Shown piece by piece: positions 33,085 through 42,592 of a stretch of 64,000 nt of DNA. The stretch spans positions 1 to 64,000 of the forward strand of contig JAFWMQ010000009.1 in NCBI GenBank assembly GCA_017510605.1, read 5' to 3'. Origin of the DNA: Clostridiales bacterium (lineage in GTDB: Bacteria; Bacillota; Clostridia; Saccharofermentanales; Saccharofermentanaceae). The notes under the pieces are model-generated. The model made no database searches, had not been told where the DNA came from, and was given only the letters and a program-made list of their open reading frames with translations. The position numbers were made by a program, and so were the translations under genes. Position 1 is the first letter of the stretch; every line of letters starts with the position of its first letter.

Positions 33085-34548
33085 ATGTATTACATTGGTA
33101 TTGATCTCGGTACTTCGGCGGTCAAACTGCTCCTGATGAAGAGCGGGGGAGAGATTATCAGAACTGTTTCTGAGAGCTATCCCGTTAACTTCCCTCAGAC
33201 TGGTTGGTCTGAGCAGAATCCTGAGGATTGGTTTGAAGGATCCATGAAGGGTCTTAAGAAGCTCATTGAGGGTATCGACGGCAACGAAGTCGCAGGAATC
33301 AGCTTTGGCGGACAGATGCACGGACTTACACTGCTTGACGGTGAAGGCAAGGTCATCAGACCGGCTATTCTCTGGAATGACGGAAGATCCCAGGTTGAGA
33401 CGGATTATCTCAACAATGAGATCGGCAAGGCAAACTTATCTAAGTACACGGGTAATATTGCTTTCGCAGGTTTTACTGCTCCGAAGGTAATGTGGGTACA
33501 TAAGAATGAGCCTGATAACTTTGCTAAGATCGCAAAGATCCTGCTCCCTAAGGATTATCTCGCATACAGACTTTCCGGTGTTTTCGCTACAGACGTTTCT
33601 GATGCTTCAGGCACGCTTTATTTTGACTGTGAGAACAGAAAATGGTCTGACGAGATGCTGAAGATCCTCGATATGAAGCCCGAGTGGCTTCCCCAGGTTT
33701 TCGAGAGCTATGAGCCGATCGGCAAGATCCTTCCTGAGATCGCAGAAGCGACAGGAATCAGCAAGGACTGCGTGATCGCTGCAGGTGCAGGCGACAACGC
33801 TGCTGCTGCAGTCGGTATGGGCATCATCGGCAACGGCGGATGCAATATCTCACTCGGAACTTCCGGCACGATATTCATCGCTTCGGAGTCTTTCAAGAAT
33901 GATGAAGCTAATTCACTTCACGCATTTGATCATGCAGACGGCGGTTTCCATCTCATGGGATGCATGCTCTCTGCAGCTTCATGTAACAAGTGGTGGATGG
34001 AAGAGATCATCGGAACTACGGACTATTCCAAGGAACAGGAAGGTCTTGAGGCTCTCGGAACAAACAAAGTATTCTTCCTTCCTTATCTCATGGGTGAGAG
34101 ATCTCCTCTCAACAATCCTGACTGCCGTGCAATGTTCGTTGGCATGTCGATGGATACAACACGTAAGGACATGACACTCGCTGTCATGGAGGGCGTTGCT
34201 TTTGCATTAAGAGATTCTTTCGAGTGTGCTAAGAAGATGGGTCTTGATATCAAGAGTTCTTCCATCTGCGGCGGCGGTGCCAAGTCAAAACTCTGGTGCA
34301 CGATAGTATCGAATGTTCTCGGCATCGAGCTTACACAGACTGAGAACGACGAAGGCCCTGCTATGGGCGGTGCGCTTCTTGCAGCAGTTGCATGCGGAGA
34401 ATATGCTTCTGTCGCAGATGCCTGCGCAGCAACGGTTTCCAAGCATGTTTCCGTTGTTCCTACTCCTGAACTCGTTGCAAAGTATGACGAGAGATATAAA
34501 GAGTTTTCAAAAATCTATCCCGCAATGAAGGAGGCAGGTTTATGGTAA
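33085..34548 (+). CDS. xylB: Xylulokinase
   Basis: A 487-residue FGGY-family sugar kinase: 'IGIDLGTSAVKLLLM' (phosphate 1), 'GWSEQNPEDWF', 'GISFGGQMHGLTLLD' with the xylulose-binding QMHG typical of XylB, 'ILWNDGR', 'AGAGDNAAAAVGMG' (FGGY core with catalytic Asp) and 'GGGAKSKLWC'. It phosphorylates D-xylulose to xylulose 5-phosphate, which the transketolase at the end of the operon consumes. Ribosome site TGGAGG. Its stop overlaps the next gene by 7 nt. Confidence 0.95.
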   Translation: MYYIGIDLGTSAVKLLLMKSGGEIIRTVSESYPVNFPQTGWSEQNPEDWFEGSMKGLKKLIEGIDGNEVAGISFGGQMHGLTLLDGEGKVIRPAILWNDGRSQVETDYLNNEIGKANLSKYTGNIAFAGFTAPKVMWVHKNEPDNFAKIAKILLPKDYLAYRLSGVFATDVSDASGTLYFDCENRKWSDEMLKILDMKPEWLPQVFESYEPIGKILPEIAEATGISKDCVIAAGAGDNAAAAVGMGIIGNGGCNISLGTSGTIFIASESFKNDEANSLHAFDHADGGFHLMGCMLSAASCNKWWMEEIIGTTDYSKEQEGLEALGTNKVFFLPYLMGERSPLNNPDCRAMFVGMSMDTTRKDMTLAVMEGVAFALRDSFECAKKMGLDIKSSSICGGGAKSKLWCTIVSNVLGIELTQTENDEGPAMGGALLAAVACGEYASVADACAATVSKHVSVVPTPELVAKYDERYKEFSKIYPAMKEAGLW

Positions 34549-35207
34549 TTTATGAGGCAACTTCTTCCAATTTCAAAAAGTACGGAAGAATCGTTAAGAA
34601 CATCGATTTTGCACCTGTTATCGAGGCTCTCAACCAGATCGCTATCCCCGAGGACCGCGTAGCTTATGAGCCTACAGTTGCTTCTCTTGAAGAGGCATCC
34701 GCAAAGGTTGATGTTACAAGACTTTTTGGCGGTGAGCTGAAACTTGAGACAGGCTATTGCGCAGGTCACAACTCACTCCTCAACGCTGTTGAGTATCACA
34801 GATCTTCTGAGGTAAACGTAGCAGCTACAGACTGCATCCTCCTTTTGGGATCCCAGCAGGATGTAACGGACGATTTCCATTATGACACATCCAAGATCGA
34901 AGCATTCCATATCCGCAAGGGTACTGCAGTTGAGCTTTATGCCACAACACTTCACTATGCACCCTGCGGAATCGAGAATGACGGCTTCATGGTAGGCGTT
35001 ATTCTTCCTTATGGTACTAACTTCGACTTAGAAGAAGATCACATCGACTGTCTGGCAAATTCAGACGATGAAGATAAGCTCCTTACAGCTAAGAATAAGT
35101 GGCTTATCGCTCACCCCGACGCTCCCGGTGAGAAGGGACATTTCCCCGGACTCATTGGTGCAAATATTGAAGTTAACGTAACTAAAAAACAGATGGAGGA
35201 AATCTAA
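34542..35207 (+). CDS. DUF4867 family protein of a pentose operon
   Basis: A 221-residue protein I assign to DUF4867, small beta-rich proteins usually found beside FucI/AraA-type isomerases. Notable segments are 'LETGYCAGHNSLLNAVEYHRSSEVNVAATDCILLLG', 'HIRKGTAVELYATTLHYAPC' and 'MVGVILPYG', consistent with a cupin-like double-stranded beta-helix with His and Glu ligands. The start ATG 34542 is set by GAAGGAGG upstream and overlaps the xylulokinase stop. The next gene begins 2 nt later. Role likely in sugar isomer handling (a mutarotase or epimerase function is a guess). Confidence 0.75.
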   Translation: MVIYEATSSNFKKYGRIVKNIDFAPVIEALNQIAIPEDRVAYEPTVASLEEASAKVDVTRLFGGELKLETGYCAGHNSLLNAVEYHRSSEVNVAATDCILLLGSQQDVTDDFHYDTSKIEAFHIRKGTAVELYATTLHYAPCGIENDGFMVGVILPYGTNFDLEEDHIDCLANSDDEDKLLTAKNKWLIAHPDAPGEKGHFPGLIGANIEVNVTKKQMEEI

Positions 35208-35209
35208 AA

Positions 35210-36706
35210 ATGTCAAAGAAATTATTTAACGCACCCGACGTTAAGCTCGCAATCGTAGCAGTATCCCGTGACTGCTTCCCGGAATCACTTTCCGTAAACA
35301 GAAGAAAGGCTCTTGTTAAGGCTTATACCGAAAAGTATGGTGCAGATGACATCTATGAGTGCCCCATCTGCATCGTTGAGTCTGAGATTCATATGCAGCA
35401 GGCACTGGCTGACATCAAGGCTGCAGGCTGCAATGCTCTTTGCGTTTACCTGGGCAACTTCGGACCTGAGATCTCCGAGACAATGCTCGCTCAGCAGTGG
35501 GGCGGTCCCGTTATGTTCTGTGCAGCTGCAGAAGAGACACAGAATGACCTGGTCGGCAACAGAGGCGATGCTTACTGCGGTATGCTCAATGCTTCTTACA
35601 ATCTCAAGATCCGTGGCGTAAACGCTTACATTCCTGAGTATCCCGTAGGAAATGCAGAAGAGTGCGCTGACATGATCAAGGACTTCATTCCCGTAGCTAG
35701 AGCTCTCTATGCTATGAAGAATTTGAAGATCATTTCTTTCGGTCCCCGTCCGCAGAACTTCTTCGCATGCAACGCTCCCATCGAGCCTTTGTACAGAATG
35801 GGTGTTGAGATCGAAGAGAACTCTGAGCTCGACCTTTTCGAGTCCTTCAAGAATCATGAGGGTGACGAGAGAATTCCTGCTAAGGTTAAGGAGATGGAAG
35901 AAGAGCTCGGCGCAGGAAACAAGAAACCTGAGATCCTCGATAAGCTCGCTCAGTATGAGCTCACACTCCTTGACTGGGTTGAGGCTCACAAGGGTTCAAA
36001 GCAGTTCGTTGCAATCGCCGGCAAGTGCTGGCCTGCATTCCAGACTCAGTTCAAGTTCGTTCCCTGCTATGTAAACAGCCGTCTTACAGGTATGGGTATT
36101 CCTGTATCCTGCGAAGTTGATATCTACGGATGTCTCTCAGAATACCTCGGATATGTTATCTCCGAAGATATCGTTACTCTCCTCGACATCAACAACTCCG
36201 TACCTCACGACATGTACGACGAGTCAATCGCAGGCAAGTTCGACTACAAGTTCACTGATACATTCATGGGCTTCCACTGCGGTAACACATGCTCCAAGAA
36301 GCTTGCTGCATGCGAGATGAAGAACCAGATGATCATGGCAAGAGCTCTTCCTGTAGAGGTTACAAACGGTACTCTCGAGGGCGACATCGCTCCGGGCGAC
36401 ATCACATTCTACAGACTGCAGTCCACATCTGACGGTCAGATCAGAGCTTATGTTGCTGAGGGTGAGGTTCTCCCTGTTGCAACAAGATCCTTCGGCGGCA
36501 TCGGTGTATTTGCTATCAAGGAGATGGGCAGATTCTACAGATACTTCCTTATCGAGAAGAACTTCCCTCATCACGGTGCAGTTGCATTCGGTCACTATGG
36601 AAAGGCTCTCTACAACCTCTTCACATATCTTGGCATTTGCCCTTGCGACATCGGCTACAACAAGCCCGCAGGTGACAGATATCCGAAGGAAAATCCGTTC
36701 AACTGA
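35210..36706 (+). CDS. L-fucose/L-arabinose isomerase family protein
   Basis: A 498-residue aldose-ketose isomerase of the FucI/AraA fold. Visible landmarks are 'CVYLGNFGPE', 'AAAEETQNDL', 'AIAGKCWPAFQTQFKFVPC', 'CEVDIYGCLSEYL' (Glu and Asp metal-ligand region), 'DTFMGFHCGNT' and 'PHHGAVAFGHYG' (His ligand). With a xylulokinase and transketolase in the same operon, its product is probably a pentulose. D-xylose, D-lyxose or D-arabinose are candidate substrates, and the family allows more than one. No XylA-type isomerase is in the window. Ribosome site TGGAGGAA. Confidence 0.85.
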   Translation: MSKKLFNAPDVKLAIVAVSRDCFPESLSVNRRKALVKAYTEKYGADDIYECPICIVESEIHMQQALADIKAAGCNALCVYLGNFGPEISETMLAQQWGGPVMFCAAAEETQNDLVGNRGDAYCGMLNASYNLKIRGVNAYIPEYPVGNAEECADMIKDFIPVARALYAMKNLKIISFGPRPQNFFACNAPIEPLYRMGVEIEENSELDLFESFKNHEGDERIPAKVKEMEEELGAGNKKPEILDKLAQYELTLLDWVEAHKGSKQFVAIAGKCWPAFQTQFKFVPCYVNSRLTGMGIPVSCEVDIYGCLSEYLGYVISEDIVTLLDINNSVPHDMYDESIAGKFDYKFTDTFMGFHCGNTCSKKLAACEMKNQMIMARALPVEVTNGTLEGDIAPGDITFYRLQSTSDGQIRAYVAEGEVLPVATRSFGGIGVFAIKEMGRFYRYFLIEKNFPHHGAVAFGHYGKALYNLFTYLGICPCDIGYNKPAGDRYPKENPFN

Positions 36707-36728
36707 TATAGTTTGGATATGTATGGCG

Positions 36729-36754
36729 GGGCTTGATCCTAAACGGTCAAGCCC
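36729..36754 (+). terminator. Intra-operon hairpin before transketolase genes
   Basis: GGGCTTGA pairs with TCAAGCCC around a 10-nt loop, followed by TTCCGT only. A weak terminator or processing site that would lower transketolase expression relative to the upstream genes. Confidence 0.5.
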
Positions 36755-36809
36755 TTCCGTATGTAAAACAACTTGCAGATAAAATCTATAGAAAAAGGGA
36801 AAACCTAAA

Positions 36810-37649
36810 ATGAACAACAAAGAACTTCAAATCACAGCGACCAAAGTTCGCAAGGGAATCATTGAAGCAGTTCACAGTGCAAAGTCCGGCCATCCGGGCG
36901 GATCACTCTCAGCTGCCGATATGTTCACTTACCTTTATTTCGAAGAAATGAACATTGATCCTCAGAACCCCAAGAAAGCTGACAGAGACAGATTCGTTCT
37001 CTCCAAAGGTCACACGGCTCCGGGTCTTTATTCAACACTCGCAAACAGAGGATTCTTCCCCGTTGAAGACCTCAAGACACTCCGTAAACTCGGATCTTAC
37101 CTTCAGGGTCACCCCTGCATGACAGAGACACCCGGTGTAGACATGAGCACAGGTTCGCTTGGCCAGGGCGTTTCTACTGCAGTAGGTATGGCTCTTGCAG
37201 CAAAGCTTAACGGTGACTCCTACAGAGTTTATGCTCTTACTGGTGACGGTGAGCTTCAGGAAGGCCAGATCTGGGAAGCATTCATGTTTGCAGGCGCAAA
37301 GAAGATCGATAACCTCACAGTAGTTATCGACAACAACGGACTTCAGATCGACGGTAAGATCGATGACGTTTGCTCACCTTATCCGATCGACAAGAAACTC
37401 GAAGCATTCAACTTCAACGTAATCTGCATCGACGGTCATGACTTTGACCAGATCAGGGATGCATTCGCAAAGGCTAAGGCATGCAAGGGAATGCCTACAG
37501 CCATCATCATGAAGACAACAAAGGGCAAGGGTGTTTCCTACATGGAGAATCAGGCAGGCTGGCATGGCAAGGCTCCTTCTGATGAAGAGTATGAGCAGGC
37601 TATGAAAGAGCTTGATGAGCAGTTAGCAAAATATGAAGCAGAGGTATGA
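36810..37649 (+). CDS. Transketolase, N-terminal subunit
   Basis: A 279-residue thiamine-diphosphate-binding half of a split transketolase: 'KSGHPGGSLSAADMFTYLYF', 'DRFVLSKGHTAPGLYSTLA', 'GSLGQGVSTAVGMALAAKL' and the ThDP motif 'TGDGELQEGQIWEAFMFAGAKKIDNLTVVIDNNGLQID'. It needs the C-terminal subunit encoded next to act on xylulose 5-phosphate. Split transketolases are common in Firmicutes and archaea. Ribosome site AAAGGGAA. Its stop lies against the start region of the partner gene. Confidence 0.94.
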   Translation: MNNKELQITATKVRKGIIEAVHSAKSGHPGGSLSAADMFTYLYFEEMNIDPQNPKKADRDRFVLSKGHTAPGLYSTLANRGFFPVEDLKTLRKLGSYLQGHPCMTETPGVDMSTGSLGQGVSTAVGMALAAKLNGDSYRVYALTGDGELQEGQIWEAFMFAGAKKIDNLTVVIDNNGLQIDGKIDDVCSPYPIDKKLEAFNFNVICIDGHDFDQIRDAFAKAKACKGMPTAIIMKTTKGKGVSYMENQAGWHGKAPSDEEYEQAMKELDEQLAKYEAEV

Positions 37650-37651
37650 TC

Positions 37652-38590
37652 ATGGGAGATATAGTTAAAATCGCTACACGTGAGAGTTATGGTAATGCTC
37701 TTGTAGAACTTGGTAAGAAGAACCCCGATGTAGTGGTTCTTGATGCCGACCTCGCAGGCGCTACCAAAACCGGCACATTTAAGAAGGCATTCCCGGATCG
37801 TCATATCGACTGCGGAATCGCAGAAGCAAACATGACAGGTATTGCTGCGGGTCTTTCCACATGCGGCAAGATCCCGTTCGTATCTTCTTTTGCTATGTTT
37901 GCTGCAGGCAGAAATTTCGAGCAGGTAAGAAACTCCATCGGTTATCCGCACCTCAACGTTAAGATCGGTGCTACACATGCCGGAATTACGGTAGGTGAGG
38001 ACGGAGCTTCCCACCAGTGCTTAGAGGACGTTGCTCTTATGAGAACGATCCCCGGAATGACAGTAATCGTTCCTTCCGATGATATCGAGGCAAAGGCTGC
38101 AGTTATGGCAGCTGCTGAAACTGAAGGTCCTTTCTACATGAGATTCGGAAGAGCTGCAGTACCGGTAATCAATGACAATCCCGACTACAAGTTTGAAGTC
38201 GGCAAGGCTGTTGTTATCAAGGACGGTACAGACATGGTAATCTTCGCAAACGGTGTCTGCGTTGCTGAAGCTATGGGTGCTGCTGACATGCTCGCAGCTG
38301 ACGGCATCAGCGCTGCAGTAGTTAACATCCATACAGTTAAGCCCATCGATAAGGATACAGTTCTTGAGTTCGCTAAGAAGACCGGAAGAGTTTTCACATG
38401 TGAAGAGCATTCCGTAATTGGCGGCCTTGGCAGTGCAGTATGTGATGTACTGTCCGAAGAACTTCCTACGAAGGTTACCAAGATCGGTGTCTATGACAGA
38501 TTCGGTAAGAGCGGTCCTGCTTCCGCACTCATGCATGAGTTCGAACTCGATGCAGAGGGAATCTACAAGAAGATCAAGGCATCTATCTGA
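37652..38590 (+). CDS. Transketolase, C-terminal subunit
   Basis: A 312-residue partner carrying the pyrimidine-binding and C-terminal domains: 'ALVELGKKNPDVVVLDADLAG', 'DCGIAEANMTGIAAGLSTCGKIPFVSSFAMFA' with the Glu that activates ThDP, 'THAGITVGEDGASHQ' and 'EEHSVIGGLGSAVCDVL'. ATG 37652 has AGAGG 7 nt upstream; ATG 37646 in the same frame is too close. Last gene of the pentose operon, before a strong terminator. Confidence 0.94.
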   Translation: MGDIVKIATRESYGNALVELGKKNPDVVVLDADLAGATKTGTFKKAFPDRHIDCGIAEANMTGIAAGLSTCGKIPFVSSFAMFAAGRNFEQVRNSIGYPHLNVKIGATHAGITVGEDGASHQCLEDVALMRTIPGMTVIVPSDDIEAKAAVMAAAETEGPFYMRFGRAAVPVINDNPDYKFEVGKAVVIKDGTDMVIFANGVCVAEAMGAADMLAADGISAAVVNIHTVKPIDKDTVLEFAKKTGRVFTCEEHSVIGGLGSAVCDVLSEELPTKVTKIGVYDRFGKSGPASALMHEFELDAEGIYKKIKASI

Positions 38591-38614
38591 CAGGTTGACT
38601 TAATCAGTTGTTAT

Positions 38615-38645
38615 GCGGCTGTCCCCCGGAGGGCAGCCGCTTTTG
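38615..38645 (+). terminator. Terminator of the pentose operon
   Basis: GCGGCTGTCC pairs with GGGCAGCCGC (one mismatch or wobble) around a short CCCGGA loop, followed by TTTTG. No gene is seen from 38591 to 38813. Confidence 0.88.
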
Positions 38646-38813
38646 TATTTTATGTTTATACATGTGTGAAGTGGGGATTATCGAAGTAATCAGAAGATGC
38701 AGTTTTCAGATAAGATCCTTCCTGTAATTTTTCGAAAATCTATACAAAAAAGAACTTCCCGGGACATCAGGCACTCTTACACATTTTCTTTTATTATTTC
38801 ATGAACATCATAA

Positions 38814-40235
38814 TCAGAAGCGGAAATAAATGAACGGATTAAATGTTTCACCTACAAGGAAAATGACACAAATAATAAACATACCTACCATAATGACATC
38901 ATATGCTATAGCAAATGCTAGCTTGTCCTTAGTAAAGTGTCCTGCCAGCTTCCTTATCTGATTGGCAATCCATTTTCCTATAGGTGTTGAAATTATAATT
39001 CCTACAAATAAGTAAATCATATTGGCGTTCAATCCCAATGCCGAAACTGAGAACGGAAAAACTACATTTTTCTGCGAGAACAGTCTTGCTATTCTTGTAA
39101 TCATGTAATGGAAGCTATTAGTATCCCACATGAACAACGTCCACCCAAATACTGTAATGAAGAAGGTATAAATCCATGATATGATTTTCGGACACCTCTT
39201 TAAGATTTTACCTAAGAACAATTTTTCAACCATTAACAGGATTGCATAGTACAACCCCCATGCCACAAAATTCCAATTTGCACCATGCCAAAGACCTGTC
39301 ACGGCCCAAACTATCAGAATATTAACCATCCATCGAAGTTTTCCTTTTTTACTGCCGCCCAAAGGAATATATATATAATCTCTGAAAAATGACCCCATTG
39401 AAATATGCCATCTCCTCCAAAACTCCGTGACTGATAATGCGTGATACGGCGAATTGAAGTTTTCTTTGAATTCGAATCCAAATATTTTTCCGAGCCCTAT
39501 AGCCATGTCAGAGTATCCCGAAAAATCAAAGTATAATTGTACTGTAAATGCGATAGAAGCCAGCCACATTATTGAAGTGCTGACACGATTAAAGTCAGTT
39601 GCTGTAATCTGATCTACAATATATCCAATTTGATTAGCAATGATTACCTTCTTTGCCAAACCCAGTATGAATCTTCTGGTGCCTTCCTTTATTTTGTCCC
39701 AATCTTCGTTTGACGAACGCAGCGAATGTTCTATATCAGCATATTTCACAATAGGTCCGGCGATTAATTGCGGGAAGAAGAAAATATATAAGGTTAGCAA
39801 TCCTATATTGTTTTGTCTTTTAACCTGCCCCTTATATAGATCAATAATATAAGTCAAAATCTGAAAAGTATAAAAGGATATTCCAATAGGCATAACCAAA
39901 TCTAAATTTGAAAAACCTTGATGGAAAAACCTATTTATATTGTCAATCACAAAATTGGAGTACTTAAACACACCTAGCGGTAAAAGAACCACTATGAGTG
40001 CTGTTACAAAGGCAAATGTATTCTTTCTTTCTATTTGGCGTGATAAAAAATATGTTATCGAAACAGATGCTGCTATCAGGAAAACATATATCGGTTCCCC
40101 GCTTGCATAAAATGCAATTGAAAACGCCATCAATATATACTTCCGTGCTAATACATATTTTGATGGAACTAAGAAATATGCAATTAGGCATAACGGAAGG
40201 AATACTAATAAAAATGTTAAACTCGAAAATACCGT
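38814..40235 (-). CDS. MBOAT-family O-acyltransferase (AlgI-like), possible ACG start
   Basis: A multi-pass membrane O-acyltransferase: 'MPIGISFYTFQILTYIID', 'FFPQLIAGPIVKY', 'DFSGYSDMAIGLG', 'SVTEFWRRWHISMGSFFRDYIYIPLGG' and 'WHGANWNFVAWGLYYA' with the catalytic His. It passes acetyl groups across the membrane for polysaccharide O-acetylation with the DHHW protein upstream. The first usual start codon (TTG 40133) would cut off a family-conserved N-terminus. The frame is open to the preceding stop and encodes 'VFSSLTFLLVFLPLCLIAYF', normally preceded by Met, but that codon is ACG (40235-40233), 7 nt after GAGGA. I extend the gene to ACG with caution. AT-rich relative to neighbours. Confidence 0.8.
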   Translation of the reverse strand, partial: TVFSSLTFLLVFLPLCLIAYFLVPSKYVLARKYILMAFSIAFYASGEPIYVFLIAASVSITYFLSRQIERKNTFAFVTALIVVLLPLGVFKYSNFVIDNINRFFHQGFSNLDLVMPIGISFYTFQILTYIIDLYKGQVKRQNNIGLLTLYIFFFPQLIAGPIVKYADIEHSLRSSNEDWDKIKEGTRRFILGLAKKVIIANQIGYIVDQITATDFNRVSTSIMWLASIAFTVQLYFDFSGYSDMAIGLGKIFGFEFKENFNSPYHALSVTEFWRRWHISMGSFFRDYIYIPLGGSKKGKLRWMVNILIVWAVTGLWHGANWNFVAWGLYYAILLMVEKLFLGKILKRCPKIISWIYTFFITVFGWTLFMWDTNSFHYMITRIARLFSQKNVVFPFSVSALGLNANMIYLFVGIIISTPIGKWIANQIRKLAGHFTKDKLAFAIAYDVIMVGMFIICVIFLVGETFNPFIYFRF

Positions 40236-40238
40236 GAT

Positions 40239-41630
40239 TTATTCCTCGCCAAATCCGTCAGTAAAATGGAAACTATATTCTTTTCCGGTCCATACCGCAC
40301 CAAGTCCATTCATAACAATAGTATCCACGTTATATTTTTCAATTATTTCATCAACCTTTACTTGAGACATGTTTCTATAATCCAAATATATCTCCGTATC
40401 AAAATGAGAACCCAAAACATCACGTATTGCTCTTCCGGTAGAATCAGTCACAAATAACAAGTTGTGTCCCGTATGTGAGTCTTTATTCCTTATCAGATAA
40501 TACTCGTTGCTATAATAATTTCCATCTTCCCCAAGCGCACTACAATAAAAAACTATGTAATGATTATAATAGCGTTCTTTGTACATTTCGCCATTCTTAT
40601 ATGTATCCCATAGACAAAGTGTTACCGGTATTTCCTCCCCGGTTGTTAAATCTATTGAATAACATTCCCTATTTCCCAGATCATACTCGGGAACAATGAA
40701 CTCATCATAACCATCATACAGTTCCTGTAGATTTGAAGCGCGGCTTCCTCTATATTCAATGCCATATAGATCACTAAAATTCCATATTTTAACAGGAGTT
40801 TTTAGCGGGGATAACTGGTAGTCCTCAGAAAGCATATTATATATATCTTCATATCCCTGCATAAAACCGTTGCAGGACCAGTGATGGTCGCTTTTGTAAA
40901 ACATACTCTCATAGCCTGTCTCATCTTGATAGATTAATCTGCTTGTCTTCATATAAATTGGCATAGACTGTGCTATCAACTCGAAATAATCAGGTGTATC
41001 AAAACCTAGTTGTTCATCAAACCAATTGGTTGAATTCAATGAACTGACATAATACGAATAGAAATTCACATCCGGATACAGTTCATGAATATGTTCTATT
41101 TGCGCAGCGTGGTCTGCAACTTGAACAGGATCCGGAGGATTTACTATCGGATCGTCAAAAATATAATCCGTATCTCCGAAGCGGGAAAGATTTCCGATTT
41201 TACTGTATGTATAGTTTTGCGAAGGGAAGATAGTCAATCTTGGCAAACCATATACAGGCCATCGATCATAATCAATCGTCACTTCCTGTTCATCCATATC
41301 ACCATTCGATTTGCCTGCCGTTAAAACACTGGCAATGGTTCTTTTCCCTTTTACATAAACATTATCTAAAAAAGCAGTATAATCCACATAATGTAAAGAA
41401 ACCCAGTCTCTTCCGAAAAACTGATCTTTTAGAGCTTCTTCAAATCTTTCCGAGGCTGTAGCTTTATAAACTATACTATCCTCTGCCGGAGGATTTTTAA
41501 TGACCATATCAAAAGTCATTAAAGTACGGTTTTCTAACTCTGAAGTTCCCTTCGTCTCATGAAAAATATATGAGGCTAAGCATACAACTTCAATCAACAA
41601 TAATACAATGACGCTAACCTTTGTTTTCAA
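40239..41630 (-). CDS. DHHW/AlgX-like SGNH-type protein for O-acetylation
   Basis: A 463-residue protein. An N-terminal membrane anchor or signal (about 5-24) is followed by an extracytoplasmic SGNH-hydrolase-like domain. 'YKSDHHWSCNGFMQGY' near residue 248 holds the DHHW signature, and 'LLFVTDSTGRAIRDVLGSHF' near 395 supplies the nucleophile-like block. AlgX and DHHW proteins take acetyl from the MBOAT partner and transfer it to a polysaccharide. A TTG start (41630) with AAAGGA 7 nt upstream is used. Its stop is followed at once by the MBOAT gene in the same frame. AT-rich with A/T-ending codons, unlike the flanking operons. Confidence 0.85.
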   Translation of the reverse strand: MKTKVSVIVLLLIEVVCLASYIFHETKGTSELENRTLMTFDMVIKNPPAEDSIVYKATASERFEEALKDQFFGRDWVSLHYVDYTAFLDNVYVKGKRTIASVLTAGKSNGDMDEQEVTIDYDRWPVYGLPRLTIFPSQNYTYSKIGNLSRFGDTDYIFDDPIVNPPDPVQVADHAAQIEHIHELYPDVNFYSYYVSSLNSTNWFDEQLGFDTPDYFELIAQSMPIYMKTSRLIYQDETGYESMFYKSDHHWSCNGFMQGYEDIYNMLSEDYQLSPLKTPVKIWNFSDLYGIEYRGSRASNLQELYDGYDEFIVPEYDLGNRECYSIDLTTGEEIPVTLCLWDTYKNGEMYKERYYNHYIVFYCSALGEDGNYYSNEYYLIRNKDSHTGHNLLFVTDSTGRAIRDVLGSHFDTEIYLDYRNMSQVKVDEIIEKYNVDTIVMNGLGAVWTGKEYSFHFTDGFGEE

Positions 41631-41716
41631 CTATCGATCCTTTCGAAAGTATACCTTTTAGTGTTTTCTGATCCATATAACTTGTATCTTATTCGAGTGA
41701 TTATTATAGAAAAAGA

Positions 41717-42373
41717 TTACATCTTGTCTGTATCTTCTGTTTCTTTGAAAGATATTACCGCGCCGAGCTTTTCGAAGATCCTCTTTAAGAATATCGAATA
41801 GAACAGTGCCATTGTTGAAAAGCCCATAAATACCATAATGCTCATGGTGATCGTAGGGAACTGGTAGACAAGGAAAGCAAAGCCGGCGGAGATCGCAATA
41901 TACATGATCGTGACCGGAAGGTTGGATAATGCTATAAGGATCGAGTTTTTAAGAAGCTGTTTGAATGATTCGTCGAACCATGCAAGCAGCGGAAATGAAT
42001 AGAAAGAAGATGCTGCAATCGCGACCAGGAAAAAGATCGGAATGAATGATGTCCACTGATATGACTCATCGAGCATTATACGGATCATGTAGAGCTCGAA
42101 AACAAAGAATGCCGTAACAGCACTGTATAAAAGCAGCAGTCCTGTTGCTTTGAGAAAGTTATCCTTGAAACATTTAAAATAGTCCTTGATGACCGACGGG
42201 TTGTCGCCGGCAAGTATCGCGATCGTGATTCTGTATAACGATGTTACGGAAGCACCGAGTGTAAAAATCGGAATAGAACTTAATATAAATAATAAATTAA
42301 CTAAAATTAAATTACATAAACTTGTGAGGAACCGGGTTCCTGCGCTCTTTGGACTAAAGAAAGAAGAAGGCAT
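41717..42373 (-). CDS. DUF624 (YesL-like) membrane protein
   Basis: A 218-residue protein with about five hydrophobic helices (about 20-45, 75-98, 107-130, 143-165 and 170-195) and the family opening 'FFSPKSAGTRFLTSLCNLILVNLLFILSSIPIFTLGASVTSLY'. DUF624/YesL proteins are regularly encoded beside carbohydrate ABC transporters of the polysaccharide-utilisation type, and one lies divergently just upstream. ATACGGAGA precedes the ATG on this strand. Function unknown. Confidence 0.87.
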   Translation of the reverse strand: MPSSFFSPKSAGTRFLTSLCNLILVNLLFILSSIPIFTLGASVTSLYRITIAILAGDNPSVIKDYFKCFKDNFLKATGLLLLYSAVTAFFVFELYMIRIMLDESYQWTSFIPIFFLVAIAASSFYSFPLLAWFDESFKQLLKNSILIALSNLPVTIMYIAISAGFAFLVYQFPTITMSIMVFMGFSTMALFYSIFLKRIFEKLGAVISFKETEDTDKM

Positions 42374-42592
42374 ATAGATCTCCGTATACTTATATAAATA
42401 AACAAACGAATAATAACATATAAGTCTCAGTTGAGTGAATATGGTTTATCAGGCTGAAGCTGTCAAATGCTTAAATGACAATTGTGTTTCAGATTTTTAG
42501 TATCTAAGTGCGAATTGCACAAGTGAGAAGAGGAAGCCTTGTCGAAATCGATAAGTCTGAACGTGGTTTTTATGCAATTTAACCTTCAGAAA

